Source of the DNA: Hormiphora californensis
Lineage: Eukaryota > Ctenophora > Tentaculata > Cydippida > Pleurobrachiidae
NCBI GenBank assembly: GCA_020137815.1
Contig: CM035359.1
Span: 3,299,561 to 3,363,560, forward strand
Reading direction: 5' to 3'
Length of the DNA: 64,000 nucleotides
Below the pieces are notes generated by a model. That model was not told the DNA's origin and ran no database searches. It was given only the letters and a program-made list of their open reading frames with translations. Positions 45,401 to 56,160 of this stretch are shown here, piece after piece. Numbering within the stretch: position 1 is the first letter of the stretch; every line of letters begins with the position of its first letter. The position numbers were made by a program, and so were the translations under genes.

Positions 45401-47394
45401 GAATATCATATGGCAAAGCTTTTTATTAGATTCTGATCAGAAACAGGTTAGGCCAGTCGCTTTTTGCTAAAATGGTGAACTGAGACATAACAAAGGTTTT
45501 CCACTTGCATTGTACTCCTATGGGGTCTCAGAAACACCAAAAAAATTTTCCACTCCAACCGAGGTGAAGAAAGTGCCCAAAATGGCCACGCCCTTTTGCC
45601 TGTATTTTCAGCCTTGGCCAAAAATAGCAACTTTGCTTTGGATTGGAGTAGAGACAAAAATGAGGGCACTAAAATGTGTAGAATGAGCAGCAGAATCGAT
45701 TGGGACCAAGCAGAAGTCTCTATCTTGTCAGCTTCGAGAGATAATTGGATAATTAAGTATGCGCATAGCCGTTTTTGAGCCATATGGCTATAGCCACTCG
45801 GGAGCGGTTTTAACAATTTTGCTTCACAGGAGCTTGTTCGGCATATAAAAATTAGTGGGAGTAACAAATATGAAGTTTCTATCGAATAAGGTCAATGCGT
45901 TATTCAACTTAAAAGATCAAAAAATGAGTGGAAAATGAGGGAAAATGACCAAATTTCGACTTTTTCCCCTCATTTTTCGAACTTTGAAGTTGAATAACGC
46001 ATTGACCTTATGCGATAGAAACTTCATATTTGTTACCCCCACTAATTTTTATATGCTGAACAAACTCCTGTGAAGGTAAATTGTCGAAACCGCTCCTGAG
46101 TGGCTATAGCCATATGGCTCAAAAACGGTTATGCGCATACTTAATTATCCAATTATCTCTCGAAGCTGACAAGATAGAGACTTCTGCTTGGTCCCAATCG
46201 ATTCTGCTGCTCATTCTACACATTTTAGTGCCCTCATTTTTGTCTCTACTCCAATCCAAAGCAAATTTGCTTTTTTTGGCCAAGGCTGAAAATACAGGCA
46301 ATTAAGGGCGTGGCCATTTTGGGCACTTTCTTCACTTGGCCACATTGATGCCTGAGTGAGATCGAGGTCGCGCAGCGACCGAGGTCGATCTCACATCTAG
46401 GCCTCCGGCGCGTTATTGATTTTAGAGCAAACTTTTTCAAAGACCTGGCTGCAAGGAACTACTGAACCGATTTGCATCTCGTTTGTTGTTCCTGGCAGAC
46501 AATTGTCTCTAGTTTCACGGAAAATACCCGCGAGTATCAGCATTTGAGGAATAGTGGGTCAAAATTGACGCTAAACATGAGCAATGCTTTAAAGACCTGG
46601 CTGCAAGCTCCTACTCGGTCCTGGGACAATCTGCGGGTACTGGGGGAATCGTCATGGCCTTGTGAGTATGGGAAAATACCCGCCGATTCATCACGATGCG
46701 AAATGAGGCGATAATTGACGTTTGAGTAGTGCTAGGTCAGCTAAAAAGGTCTCCAAAAACGGTCTATCACGCGCGATCTGCTGAAAACGTGCTTTATATC
46801 GCGCGCACGTGAGTTCTTGCTCTCAAAGTCAACGGGCCGGCATCCTATTATTCGCGGAGCGAGAATAGGATGCGATGGATCCAATTTCTTCACCTCGGTT
46901 GGAGTGGAAAATTTTTTTGGTGTTTATGGGACCCCATAGGAGTACAATGCAAGTGGAAAACCTTTGTTATGTCTCAGTTCACCAAATGGCCCCAAAATGA
47001 CAAAAAGCGACTGGCCTAGGTTGTTGGAAAGTTGGCCATGTGTATGTTTTATCTTTCCTCTAATATAATTTTATTTGAATCTCATTGAGATCCCCGACCC
47101 CATGGTGGCCTTGGTACCAATGCTACTTCTCTGCTTTGCAGATGCGATGCGATCGTGAAGTGTCAATGTCACCAAAATATGCAGTAACCATAGTTGACCA
47201 TGACTTGTTGGCAGAGGCTAGATGCGTTGAGAGTTATTATAATTAATCTAGTCAACCCCCATCGACAGTAACCATACTAATATAATTTCCCTTTTCCTCA
47301 GTACTTATACGGTTCGAGGTTGTTCCGAAAGTGTGCCAAGATCTACGGAAACTTTGAATACATGAAGACATTCGATAAAATCCGGGAGCACTAA
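42444..47394 (+). CDS. SDR16C-type short-chain dehydrogenase (17beta-HSD11/13- or RDH10-like)
   Basis: Eight exons with consistent phases: 42444-42591, 42674-42788, 42881-42978, 43256-43386, 43582-43711, 44860-45014, 45324-45398, 47302-47394; 314 residues. An N-terminal hydrophobic helix (YLVFHFEFLLNIV) suits ER or lipid-droplet anchoring. Classical SDR motifs follow: TGTGLGIG (49-56) for the dinucleotide, CDV, NNAG (130-133), and catalytic Ser182, Tyr195 and Lys199 in ASIAGLG...YAASK, with the usual 13-residue Ser-Tyr spacing. PHLMNTGMF is the PG-type segment after the active site. Relatives oxidise retinol or hydroxysteroids with NAD(P); the substrate is not readable here. Introns 5 and 7 hold a pyrimidine minisatellite, two 9-bp-TSD MITEs and a foldback element. 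Confidence 0.93.
43386..43445 (+). repeat. Duplicated donor after SDR exon 4
   Basis: The exon end ATGTTACCAAG/GTAAC is repeated 50 bp downstream as ATGTTACCAAG/GTAAC, with GGGTCCAATGC against GGGTACAATTT before it. Confidence 0.85.
43855..44859. repeat. Pyrimidine minisatellite in SDR intron 5, interrupted by a MITE
   Basis: About 20 copies of a 30-33 bp unit CCCTAACTCAACCCGCCTCC/ACCCTCCTCCCA, split at 44019-44561 by a MITE and running directly into the exon 6 acceptor (AACCTCCACCCCAG/CGC). The units supply pyrimidine tract but, with one exception, no AG. Confidence 0.92.
44019..44561. mobile_element. 543-bp MITE, TTGGATCCATCGCATCC end, 9-bp TSD, copy 1
   Basis: Flanked by CCCCACCCC on both sides (44010-44018, 44562-44570). 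Ends TTGGATCCATCG and GATGCC-type ...CATCAATGTGGCCAA. A subterminal palindrome lies around GATCTCGGTCGCTGCGCGAC. The same family is inverted at 46336-46884. Confidence 0.93.
45225..45290. mobile_element. Short GGCGCC MITE in SDR intron 6
   Basis: CTGTCTGGCGCCGCGACCC ... GGTATGGCGCCGCCATACAG, the same family as 34880 and 53571. Confidence 0.8.
45451..47016. mobile_element. Foldback element with GGCCAGTCGCTTTTTG TIRs, TA-flanked
   Basis: Two palindromic arms of about 0.5 kb meet near 45950, and TA flanks both ends. Both arms contain GGGCACTAAAATGTGTAGAA and GAGATAATTGGATAATTA, motifs shared with the element at 37018. The right arm is interrupted by the MITE at 46336-46884. Confidence 0.9.
46336..46884. 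mobile_element. 549-bp MITE, 9-bp TSD, copy 2, nested in a foldback arm
   Basis: The duplication TTTCTTCAC lies at 46327-46335 and 46885-46893. The other arm of the host foldback (45560-45575) shows the uninterrupted sequence CCGAGGTGAAGAAAGTGCCC. Confidence 0.95.
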
Positions 47395-48024
47395 AAATTC
47401 TTATACTCACTATTTTATGTTTTCGAATTCCTGCTATTGTGTTTTCACGTTTGATAATCTTTATCTAGTGCGTTTCAGATTTGTATGATATGCTTCAGTC
47501 GGGCCCCAATTTACCGGGATGCTCGGGGGAGAGGGTTCAGGGTCTTGCCCGGTATATCGAAGTGAAATATTGTTATTTTTTTCAGGGGAAATCTGTCCGG
47601 TAAATCGAGTTTTGACATTTGTCCTTATAGAATATGTTTGGCGCCCTGGCGGCGCCATCTCGATCTGATCAGACCAAACAGCCAGATCATCAGACAGTTT
47701 ACAGAATTGGAGAAGGCGAAACAAGTTATTTTCAAATGAACAGTTCCTAACATGACATGTAATTTTTCTAAACATCAACCAGCCGTCAACCAAACCCTTG
47801 TATCATACTCAAAACTCAGATCTTGAAAGGGTTCCAGTTCTTCCTTCTAAAACTCCCCCTGTTCTAGTAAGGTGATCAAAGTTATATTGGAGCTATTCTA
47901 CACACATAATATATCATATAATATAATCGACCCGTAAGTTCAAAAGGGTCCCTTCTAGGGCCTGACAGTGTATATTAATGCCCAAATAAGGCACAGAGTT
48001 TTTCTAAAATGTTGCCGAGTGTTT
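47395..48024. other. Intergenic with a degenerate pogo-type MITE
   Basis: 47494-47618 starts CAGTCGGGCCCCAATTTACC and carries GGTAAATCGAGTTTTGAC near the right end. Otherwise no gene. Confidence 0.6.
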
Positions 48025-49849
48025 TTAGCATGCTCCACAGGATTCCCTACACATATTTTTAACGTCAGCGTTCCAGCAGTGTCCCTTGCCATATACAGAG
48101 CAGAAATCCGGGTCAAAATCAATACACAACTCGTCGTCTGAAGAAAGAGAGAGGGGGAATTAGAAAGGTTACTGTTTGGCCTTTGGGAAGTGGTAGAAAA
48201 GAGAGAGGGAATTAGAAACAAGGACCCGGAAACCGATATCAATTTTGTAACTGGCCCCTTTACCTTCTGCAGCTGCCACTGTGGCCGGTTGTGGAGGGCT
48301 GTAACAGAACCCACATGTTTTCTTACACATGTTTGCCATCGCCGCAACGGTGCACATGCTAACATCACAGTTAACTGCATCGTCTTGACATTCAGCAGCC
48401 GCTCCTGAGCTGGAGTTTGCTGGGGGTGGAGGGGGAGTTAATTAGGGAATGGTTCTGAGCTGGAGTTTGCTGGGGGTGGAGGGGGAGTTAATTAGGGAAT
48501 ACTACTGAGCTGGATTTTGCTGGTGGGGTGGAGGGGGAGTTAATTAGGGAATGGTTCTGAGCTGGAGTTTGCTGGGGGTGGAGGGGGAGTTAATTTACTG
48601 GGGGAGTTAATTAGGGAGTTATTCTACTGGGTACTACGAATAAACCTACTGGGGAGTGGGGCATGCCTTGTACTACTTTTAATACAGTCGGACCCCGATT
48701 TAGGGGCCCCCGATTTAGTGGCACCCCGATTTAGGGAAAGGATTTTCCCCCCGATATAGGAAATTTACCTTATTTGACCCCGATTTAGTGGACACCCCGA
48801 TTTAGTGGACAAGAGCCTTTCCCCCGAGGGTGTCCCTAAATCGGGGTCCGACTGTAATATTAAAACAATGAATTTAAGATGTTTGTACAACCTGTACAAA
48901 CTTGTACACATGCCGGGTTACCTGCTATTAGATAGTAGAAAATCCTGATGGCCTCATTGATTGTAGATACAGTCCATCCCTGGAGAGAGGAGAACAAATC
49001 CAACAGATTCATCAACTCCTGGTTATCATCTTCGGGGCTAGAGGGGGCAGATTGTGTAGTAAAGAAATAGGTAGGCGTCCTCCCTTCTTTCGTTGTGTAA
49101 AGGTATGTTCCAGTAGGTGTGGTATCTTCCTGAGCTTCTTCCTCTTCTTGTTCTTCTTCTTCATCTTCTTCTTCATCTTCCTCTACTTCTTCTTCCTCTT
49201 CTTCTTCCTCTTCCTCTTCCTCACCTTCCTCTACTTCCTCTTCTTCTCCCTCTTCCTCTATACCGAGATGAGCGCTACCCTCACTGATTTCTGATTTGTT
49301 TTCAGCTAGGTCACCTTCCTCTTCCTCTTTAGTTATCTGTGTAGGGGGCTGGGTGGTCTCCTCCCCACCATCCTCGGATCCCTCACCCTCAGTGGGACCA
49401 ACCATCAGAGGAGGTGGTGTCTCCGTTGATCCTTCTAACGGCATCTTCAGGTGTTTCTTCCGTCCTCCCACACCACTCATTGGGCCCCCTTGAACACCCT
49501 CTCCCTCTAGATATCCAACCTGATAAAATAAGAAATAAAAACGTAGTAAAAAAAATAAAATACGTAGTAAGAAAACATTTAATGATCTTATTAGTTTTGG
49601 AAAGTAAGTTTTTGAGAGAATGTCCTTTTACCTGACTTCCCCTCTGGAAATAAAATATCGATTTGGCGTGTTTCCTGGCCGGACTTCGCTTCTTGATGTT
49701 CAGGGCCTTGCCAATTTTAACTTTTCCATTGGGAAGACTCCTAAGGTAAAATAGAGAGCCAGGTCCGGAGCCTGTCCGGTGCCGTCTGATCTTGCTTTGG
49801 TGAAGACTTCGTTCTGAGAGGTTCAGTGTATCTTTTCCTGCGTCCTCGG
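48025..49849 (-). CDS. Glu-rich protein with two C-terminal ShKT domains, N-terminus not found
   Basis: Four exons in phase: 49632-49849, 48922-49519, 48264-48419, 48025-48137 (stop TAA). The first visible exon is basic (KKRSPARKHAKSIF). The second is a long acidic stretch with runs of 5-10 Glu and an amphipathic end (LMNLLDLFSSLQGW, EAIRIFYYLIA). Exon 3 carries a ShKT domain (CQDDAVNCDVSMC...CKKTCGFC) and exon 4 a second one (CIDFDPDFCSVYGKGHCW...CRESCGAC) ending the protein. ShKT domains occur in secreted or extracellular proteins, often on proteases or as channel-blocking modules. No catalytic domain is visible in these exons. The upstream exon or signal peptide is missing, hidden beyond the minisatellites and LINE at 49.9-53 kb or absent. 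Confidence 0.75.
48408..48605. repeat. ~55-bp minisatellite, four copies, containing a 3' splice site
   Basis: On the minus strand each unit contains CCCTCCACCCCCAG/CAAACTCCAGCTCAG, the acceptor and first 15 exon bases of the ShKT exon at 48264-48419. The genuine one is the lowest-coordinate copy. Confidence 0.94.
48685..48854. mobile_element. 170-bp pogo/Tc1-type MITE
   Basis: CAGTCGGACCCCGATTTAGG and its complement at the right end, TA-flanked. GACCCCGATTTAGTGG is repeated internally. Confidence 0.92.
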
Positions 49850-49856
49850 CTGCAAG

Positions 49857-50743
49857 GCGATATAGGGGTGATATAGGGGTGATGGAGGGGTGATAGAGGG
49901 GTGATAGAAGGGTGATAGAGGGTGATGGAGGGGTGATAGAAGGGTGATAGAGGGTGATGGAGGGGTGATGGAGGGGTGATAAAGGGGTGATAAAGGGGTG
50001 ATAAAGGGGTGATAGAGGGGTGATAGAGGGGTGATAGAGGGGTGATAGAGGGTGATAAAGGGGTGATAAAGGGGTGATAAAGGGGTGATAGAAGGGTGAT
50101 GGAGGGGTGATGGAGGTGTGATAAATGGTTGATAAAGGGGTGATAGAGGGGTGATAGAGGGGTGATAGAGGCCCCCATAAAAAAGTCGCTTGGCAAATTC
50201 CCTCGTCGCTCGGCAATTGGTTCGGCAACAACAGGTGGTTTGCCGAGCCAGTCGCTCGGCTAATCAAGGAAGTCTCCGTGATTTCACCGCGTTCTTACAG
50301 AAAAAGCACATTTTTTCTGCACTTTGTATTTTTCAGCAGGAGATTTTGAAAAAAAGTGCTGAAAAAATGTACTTTTTCTGTAAGAACGCGGTGAAAACAC
50401 GGCGACTTCCTTGATTAGCCGAGCGACTGGCTCGGCAAACCACCTGTTGTTGCCGAACCAATTGCCGAGCGACGAGGGAATTTGCCAAGCGACTTTTTTA
50501 TGGGGGGGGTGATAAAGGGGTGATAAAGGGGTGATAGAGGGGTGATAGAGATGTGATAAAGGGGTGATAAAGGGTGATAAAGGGGTAATAAAGGGGTGAT
50601 AGAGGGGTTATAGAGGGGTGATGGAGGGGTGATAGAGGGGTGATAGAGGGTGATGGAGGGGTGATAGAGGGGTGATAAAGGGGTGATAGAGGGGTGACAA
50701 AGGGGTGATAGAGGGGTGATAAAGGGGTGATAGAGGGGTGATG
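49857..50743. repeat. GGTGATAGAGGG minisatellite split by a 333-bp palindromic MITE
   Basis: 12-bp-type units (GGGGTGATAGAG, GGGGTGATAAAG) at 49857-50170 and 50504-50743. The intervening 50171-50503 has TIRs over 100 bp long beginning CCCCCATAAAAAAGTCGC and pairing around a central AGAAAAAGCACATTTT region. Confidence 0.93.
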
Positions 50744-50797
50744 TGTAGTCGACGGCCGACGCGAGTAGGGAAGTAGAAGATGGGAACGGGCGGGAAC

Positions 50798-51074
50798 GAA
50801 GTGAAGTGAAGTGAAGTGAAGTGAAGTGAAGTGAAGTGAAGTGAAGTGAAGTGAAGTGAAGTGAAGTGAAGTGAAGTGAAGTGAAGTGAAGTGAAGTGAA
50901 GTGAAGTGAAGTGAAGTGAAGTGAAGTGAAGTGAAGTGAAGTGAAGTGAAGTGAAGTGAAGTGAAGTGAAGTGAAGTGAAGTGAAGTGAAGTGAAGTGAA
51001 GTGAAGTGAAGTGAAGTGAAGTGAAGTGAAGTGAAGTGAAGTGAAGTGAAGTGAAGTGAAGTGAAGTGAAGTGA
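50798..51074. repeat. (GAAGT)n microsatellite, left tract
   Basis: Nearly perfect GAAGT repeats. The same repeat continues at 52858-53018 on the other side of the LINE. Confidence 0.98.
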
Positions 51075-52860
51075 CTCCCTCTAAGGGACGCGACCCAGAA
51101 GGGGCTTAATTCCATAAACGCCTGGTGTAAGACAGTAGGGCTCAAACTAAGTGCCCTGAAATCGCATGTAGTCATATTCACCCATCGAAAAAATGTGAAA
51201 ATTGGAAACCCGATCAAAATTCAGGGTAACCCTATCAAAATGTCCGAATCCACGAAGTTTCTAGGGATTACCCTTGACAGCAAACTGAACTGGAACGAGC
51301 ACGTAAACAAACAAATAAAAAAAGCAAAAAATATCCTGATGCAGTGCCGTAAAGTGGTGGGACCCACGTGGGGACTAAACCCTAAAACGGCCCTATGGAT
51401 ATACACTGCAATAGTGAGACCCACCTTATGCTACGGGGCAATGGTCTGGGCTAATGCAATGCGAACCAAAACAAACAAAGAAAACATGATAAGGGTACAG
51501 AGGCTAGCACTCAAGATGGTAACTGGGGCCATGCCCTCGACGCCATCAACAGCCCTAGACACAATCACAAACACCGCCCCGATCACCGACCATCTGAGGT
51601 ACTGTGCAGCCAAAACTGCATACACCCTTATGGCAACGGGAGAATGGGAAGGGCCAATAAAATCAGACCTAAAGACCCCAAAAGTGTTCACTTCGCATGC
51701 CAACACGGTATCACGTGATCTCAGAACTCTGGAAGCAGAGGGCAGATGTCACGATCTCACAACCCCGGAACTCACCCTAGACAGGGAATTCTCGTTAGAG
51801 ATCCCAGAAAGGGAGACGTTTTTGGAGGATGGAGACAAGTACACGATAGTTGCACACACTGATGGGTCAAAAATTAACAACAATGCCGGTGCAGGATACA
51901 TTATCCACTCTGGCGAAACAGAGCTAGCTCGAAATTCGTATAACCTAGGCCCCGAAGGAACTGTCCCGGCGGCAGAAATGTATGCCATACAACAGACGGC
52001 TCAATATCTCCTGGATAGGGGAACAGCTAACGAGCGAATACTCATAAACTGTGACAGTCAAGGGACAATAAAGACCCTAGACTCCACGACATGTAGATCA
52101 AAAACCACGATAAAGACTATCAAAAATCTGAACACCCTAGCCATATTCAACGATGTCATGATTAGATGGATCCCGGCCCATCAAGGGTACGATGGAAACG
52201 AAATAGCAGACATCTTGGCAAAAAGGGGTGCTCAGGAAATCGAAGAAGTTACTCTCATACCAATTCCCAAAGCGGCAGCCTATGCAGCCCTCAGGGAGAA
52301 GGTTAAAACCGGACCCATCAAAAAAACCAAACATATGGACATGATGTGGACCGAAAGATATGAGAGACCTCTTCAAAAACTTAATAGAACAGACCTAAGG
52401 GCGGCGACACACCTACACACAGGGCACTGCCACCTTAACTACCACATGAAAAAATTTAAAAAAGTCGAGACCACAACCTGTGCAGCATGTGGGATGGAAG
52501 ACGAGACAATAAAGCATGTACTTACTGAATGCCCCGCCCTTTGGAAACTCCGACAGGAATCCTTTGACAGGCTGGGCCTCAGCATGTACGAAATTAGACA
52601 CCATCAACCCCTTAGAAAAACGATCTCGTTCTATAAGAAGGCGATGGAGATACTTCACCCCCCTGAAACCACCCCTTAAAGGGAGGTTTCCCCTGTGACC
52701 TGGTATGGCACCAGCTCCCCAAGTCTCCTTGGGCCGAAGCAGTTGGCAACATACCAGCCACACCACCCAGGACGGGGAACGGGAGCCCCATGGCACCCAC
52801 CCCTTACTGGCTAGTGCTCCGCACTAGCCAGCGTTCTCCCAGAAGAAGAAGAAGAAGAAG
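51075..52860 (+). mobile_element. 5'-truncated LINE: end of reverse transcriptase plus RNase H
   Basis: One open frame to the stop at 52679. It starts inside the RT connection region (INAWCKTVGLKL, STKFLGITLDSKLNWNEHV, LWIYTAIVRPTLCYGAMVW). An RNase H domain follows with its acidic residues in HTDGSK, PAAEMYA, NCDSQGT and GNEIADILAK, then a C-terminal CAACGMEDETIKHVLTEC zinc-knuckle-like motif. RNase H after RT places it in the I/R1/Tad/LOA-like group. The 3' end is (GAA)6 and both flanks are (GAAGT)n, so it inserted into that microsatellite. The intact frame suggests recent insertion. Confidence 0.92.
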
Positions 52861-53105
52861 TGAAGTGAAGTGAAGTGAAGTGAAGTGAAGTGAAGTGAAG
52901 TGAAGTGAAGTGAAGTGAAGTGAAGTGAAGTGAAGTGAAGTGAAGTGAAGTGAAGTGAAGTGAAGTGAAGTGAAGTGAAGTGAAGTGAAGTGAAGTGAAG
53001 TGAAGTGAAGTGAAGTGACAAGGGACAAGGGACAAGGGACAAGGGACAGGGGACAAGGGACAAGGGACATGAGGGGACAAGGGACAAGGGACAAGGGACA
53101 GGATC
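52858..53105. repeat. (GAAGT)n right tract and (GACAAGG)n
   Basis: GAAGT units to about 53018, then a 9-bp repeat ACAAGGGAC to about 53100. Confidence 0.97.
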
Positions 53106-53570
53106 AATTAGGGTCAATTATGGGCCAATTAGGGACAATTAGGGACAAGGAAATTTTACCTATTCCTTCTGCTTCAGCACTTCGTTTATTCATTGTCAGG
53201 GGTGCTTCTCTTTCAAGTTCGCTTCTCATGAAGAAAATGGCATTATTGTCCGGCATCGACCTCTTTCCCAGTTTATCAGAACCGATTTGATCGGACCGTT
53301 TTGACCGGACAAGATATACCGTCTTACCACTATCAGCACGGTCTACTGGGGAGAAGATTGTTAGAAACAGAAAGGCCAGGACAATTAATTGTTTGGTGAC
53401 GTAGTAGACTCAGTCTTAATGCTGACAAACAGACAAGCAGGGCGCTCAGTTCGGGTCTGTCTGAGACTGTCATGCCAATGCTCGGACAGGTCTGAGACAG
53501 GTTGAACAATTCCACGCCACAGTTTTTAAAGAACATGTACGGCGGTGCTATAGAACCCGTTTTGACCTGT

Positions 53571-53637
53571 CTGGCGCCGCGACCCCATCTGAGCGCACTG
53601 TTGAGAATCAAATGGGGTATGGCGCCGCCATACAGGT
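53571..53637. mobile_element. 67-bp GGCGCC MITE, most complete copy
   Basis: CTGTCTGGCGCCGCGACCCC ... GGGGTATGGCGCCGCCATAC, containing the GAGCGCACTGTTGAGAATC centre. A fragment of the family is at 54265-54312. Confidence 0.82.
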
Positions 53638-53884
53638 TTTGACAGGATGCTCAAATCGGACGTGGATGCCACCAGATAGCATACAACCTACCATGTCGAA
53701 CTGAGCTCTCCCCCAGAGAAGCTAGTGCGAGAACTATCATGACCGGAATTAGAACCATGTTAGTGATGAGCGGACCAAAATTACTAACGTTACCAAAATG
53801 AAACTGATTAGAATTGTTTAGGCGAACCCAGTGTTTTGACTATCCCAATTTAAACATATGGGGTGTGATGCAAGCGAGAGGGAG

Positions 53885-53954
<70 letters not shown>

Positions 53955-53979
53955 TGAGAGAGAGAGAAAGAGAGAGAGT

Positions 53980-54057
<78 letters not shown>
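53885..54057. repeat. (GA)n microsatellite
   Basis: GA dinucleotides with occasional GTGA interruptions. Confidence 0.97.
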
Positions 54058-55341
54058 ATCACGCCACGTCAATGGATCAAGGTTAAATTTAAAACAAGCA
54101 TCAGGTTTAAGATGTCATGATGTCAGATGAATGGAATTCGTTGGGCAAAGAGATCAGAAGGTTGTTAGACTGTCAGATCAGTTCTGTCAGCACGTGTTGC
54201 CTGAACTCTAGATCACTTATCGCTTCGTTCAAGAGAGAATTAAGGCCTTATAAGGCCATAAAAAGACCTGTCGCAGACCCCATCTGAGCGCACTGTCAAA
54301 TCGGGGTCTGGACAGCGGCTGACAGGGTTGGCTCGAGAGTTTTCCAAATCAAACTATGAAAAAATCTCGAACCGCCGTTCTGATGACAATGCTTCTTCAG
54401 ACCCTCTGATCCCTGCCCAACGAACACCATGTTGATACCACACACGCATCTGCTCCACTGATTCTTTCAATTAACGTTTTATTGATTATTGAATGGATCG
54501 GAGAGCCAGACACGGAGCTCAAAACCTGATGCTTGTGGTTAAAAACAAATTTAAACACGGATATTTTTTTAAATTCTCGCTTCATCATTTATTACATAAG
54601 TTAATAATTGGAATGAACACACACACACTCACTCGGGGTTATATCAATATCATCTCATTAGCACAAGAGGGGAGCTGAAAAAGAGACACTCTGTATATAA
54701 ATATCCTGTACTCAACTATAATATACTCCATTATCGAATAAACTTAATTCTTATGGTCCTTTTTAACTTGGTTTATATATTAATTTTTCAAAAGACGTCA
54801 CACCCCTTATTTTACATTAGTTAGTCGAACAAAATAACTTTCTATCTGGCAACATGAATAATCGAATAATAAATAATTTGTCTTTCTGATTTTAATAAAT
54901 TTCATTTTTAATAAAATATTCAGCTCTAAAAGTCATAAATGATTTTTCAGGACTTCTTTCTCTCTCTTTCCGGTTTATAATTCCCACACATATAAATATT
55001 CAGGAAATCAAAACTCAGCCTAGTAACCATGGTAACCATATAAATCTGATAGTTTAACACGGTTGTTTATAAATGATACATATAATATGTAGCCGGTGAT
55101 GACATCACACTGTTTACGAAAAATAAAGATTGATTTTTCACAATTCTCAGGATTATTTTAAAACAGAATTGCACTATCCTCTAAATCTCTAATTTTCGTA
55201 AACAGTTTCAGCATTCTGTCACGTGTTGAGTAAGTCGAGTACTACCCAAAAAGATTTAACCTAGGTAATTGTCCCGCATCCTAGGGATCACTATGAACAT
55301 TGTCCTACAAGCAGACATATATCTGAGAGATATAATATAGA

Positions 55342-55425
55342 CAGTCGGACACCGATTTACCGGGATGATCGGGGGAAAGGGTTTTGCCCGGTAAATCGGG
55401 GTTCTGGTAAATCGGGGTCCAACCG
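55342..55425. mobile_element. Pogo/Tc1-type MITE
   Basis: CAGTCGGACACCGATTTACC ... GGTAAATCGGGGTCCAACCG; family member. Confidence 0.85.
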
Positions 55426-55616
55426 TATAGTTATATCGAGTTAGAAAACGGTACAAACGAAATGAATGGAGTGAAAAGAAATGGAAAATGTATATATTCG
55501 AGGCTCCATTTAATCAACCTAGGAAAATATTAGGGCCTTTATCAACCCAGTTTCACCACGCCCCGCGTGAATACATTTAACAAGGCTTACCCGTGTGCTA
55601 TACCAAGTTTATGAGG

Positions 55617-55725
55617 CAGGAACCGACCGAAACAAGTAAACAACCAATCAGAACTCGTTATTTAGGTCACGTGACTGGTTATCAGACAATCAGCGACCAG
55701 TATTTCCTGATTCGGTCGGTTCCTG
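55617..55725. mobile_element. 109-bp MITE, CAGGAACCGACCGA termini, copy 3
   Basis: Flanked by TTATGAGG and GTATGAGG (7 of 8 matching), an 8-bp duplication that suggests a hAT origin for the family. Confidence 0.9.
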
Positions 55726-56160
55726 GTATGAGGGTTCAAGATCTCAGGCCAGGTATAATTTGAACTGTTTGTCCCGTCGCAGAAACAGTACGAACAGTTC
55801 AATATAAAACTAGCCTAGAATTAGTATCATCGAGACCAAGTAATGTTCAGTAGCAGACTATAATAGCTGATAGGTTAAAAAAGGGGGCTCATAGTCATTT
55901 GAAAGTTTCAAAATAGTCCTTATTAAATGGTTTGAAAGTTCTGAAATAAATTAGGCCAGAGAAATTATAGAACAGGGTGTTGTTCTTGAATGATTTGAGG
56001 AATTACATAACCGGGTATAGTACAGGTGTATACAGTAGGGTAGATGTGAGGTGTTGGTGTACGAACAGACACTCTAAGAAGGATGATCCATGTATTAACA
56101 ACGCTAGTTAATATCAACTAACACACGCATACATTTTATCTAGATTAAATCTGAAAACTA

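Larger units (their letters stand above)
54058..56160. other. AT-rich flank 3' of the Gln-rich gene
   Basis: Probably includes the 3' UTR of the Gln-rich gene. It contains two MITEs (55342-55425, 55617-55725) and no supported coding exon. Confidence 0.5.

Noticed and set aside
49389-51217. Reading frames with ITPLSPLYHP or HFTSL repeats, and the same near 52804-53117
   Set aside because: Translations of the GGTGATAGAG minisatellite and the GAAGT microsatellite.
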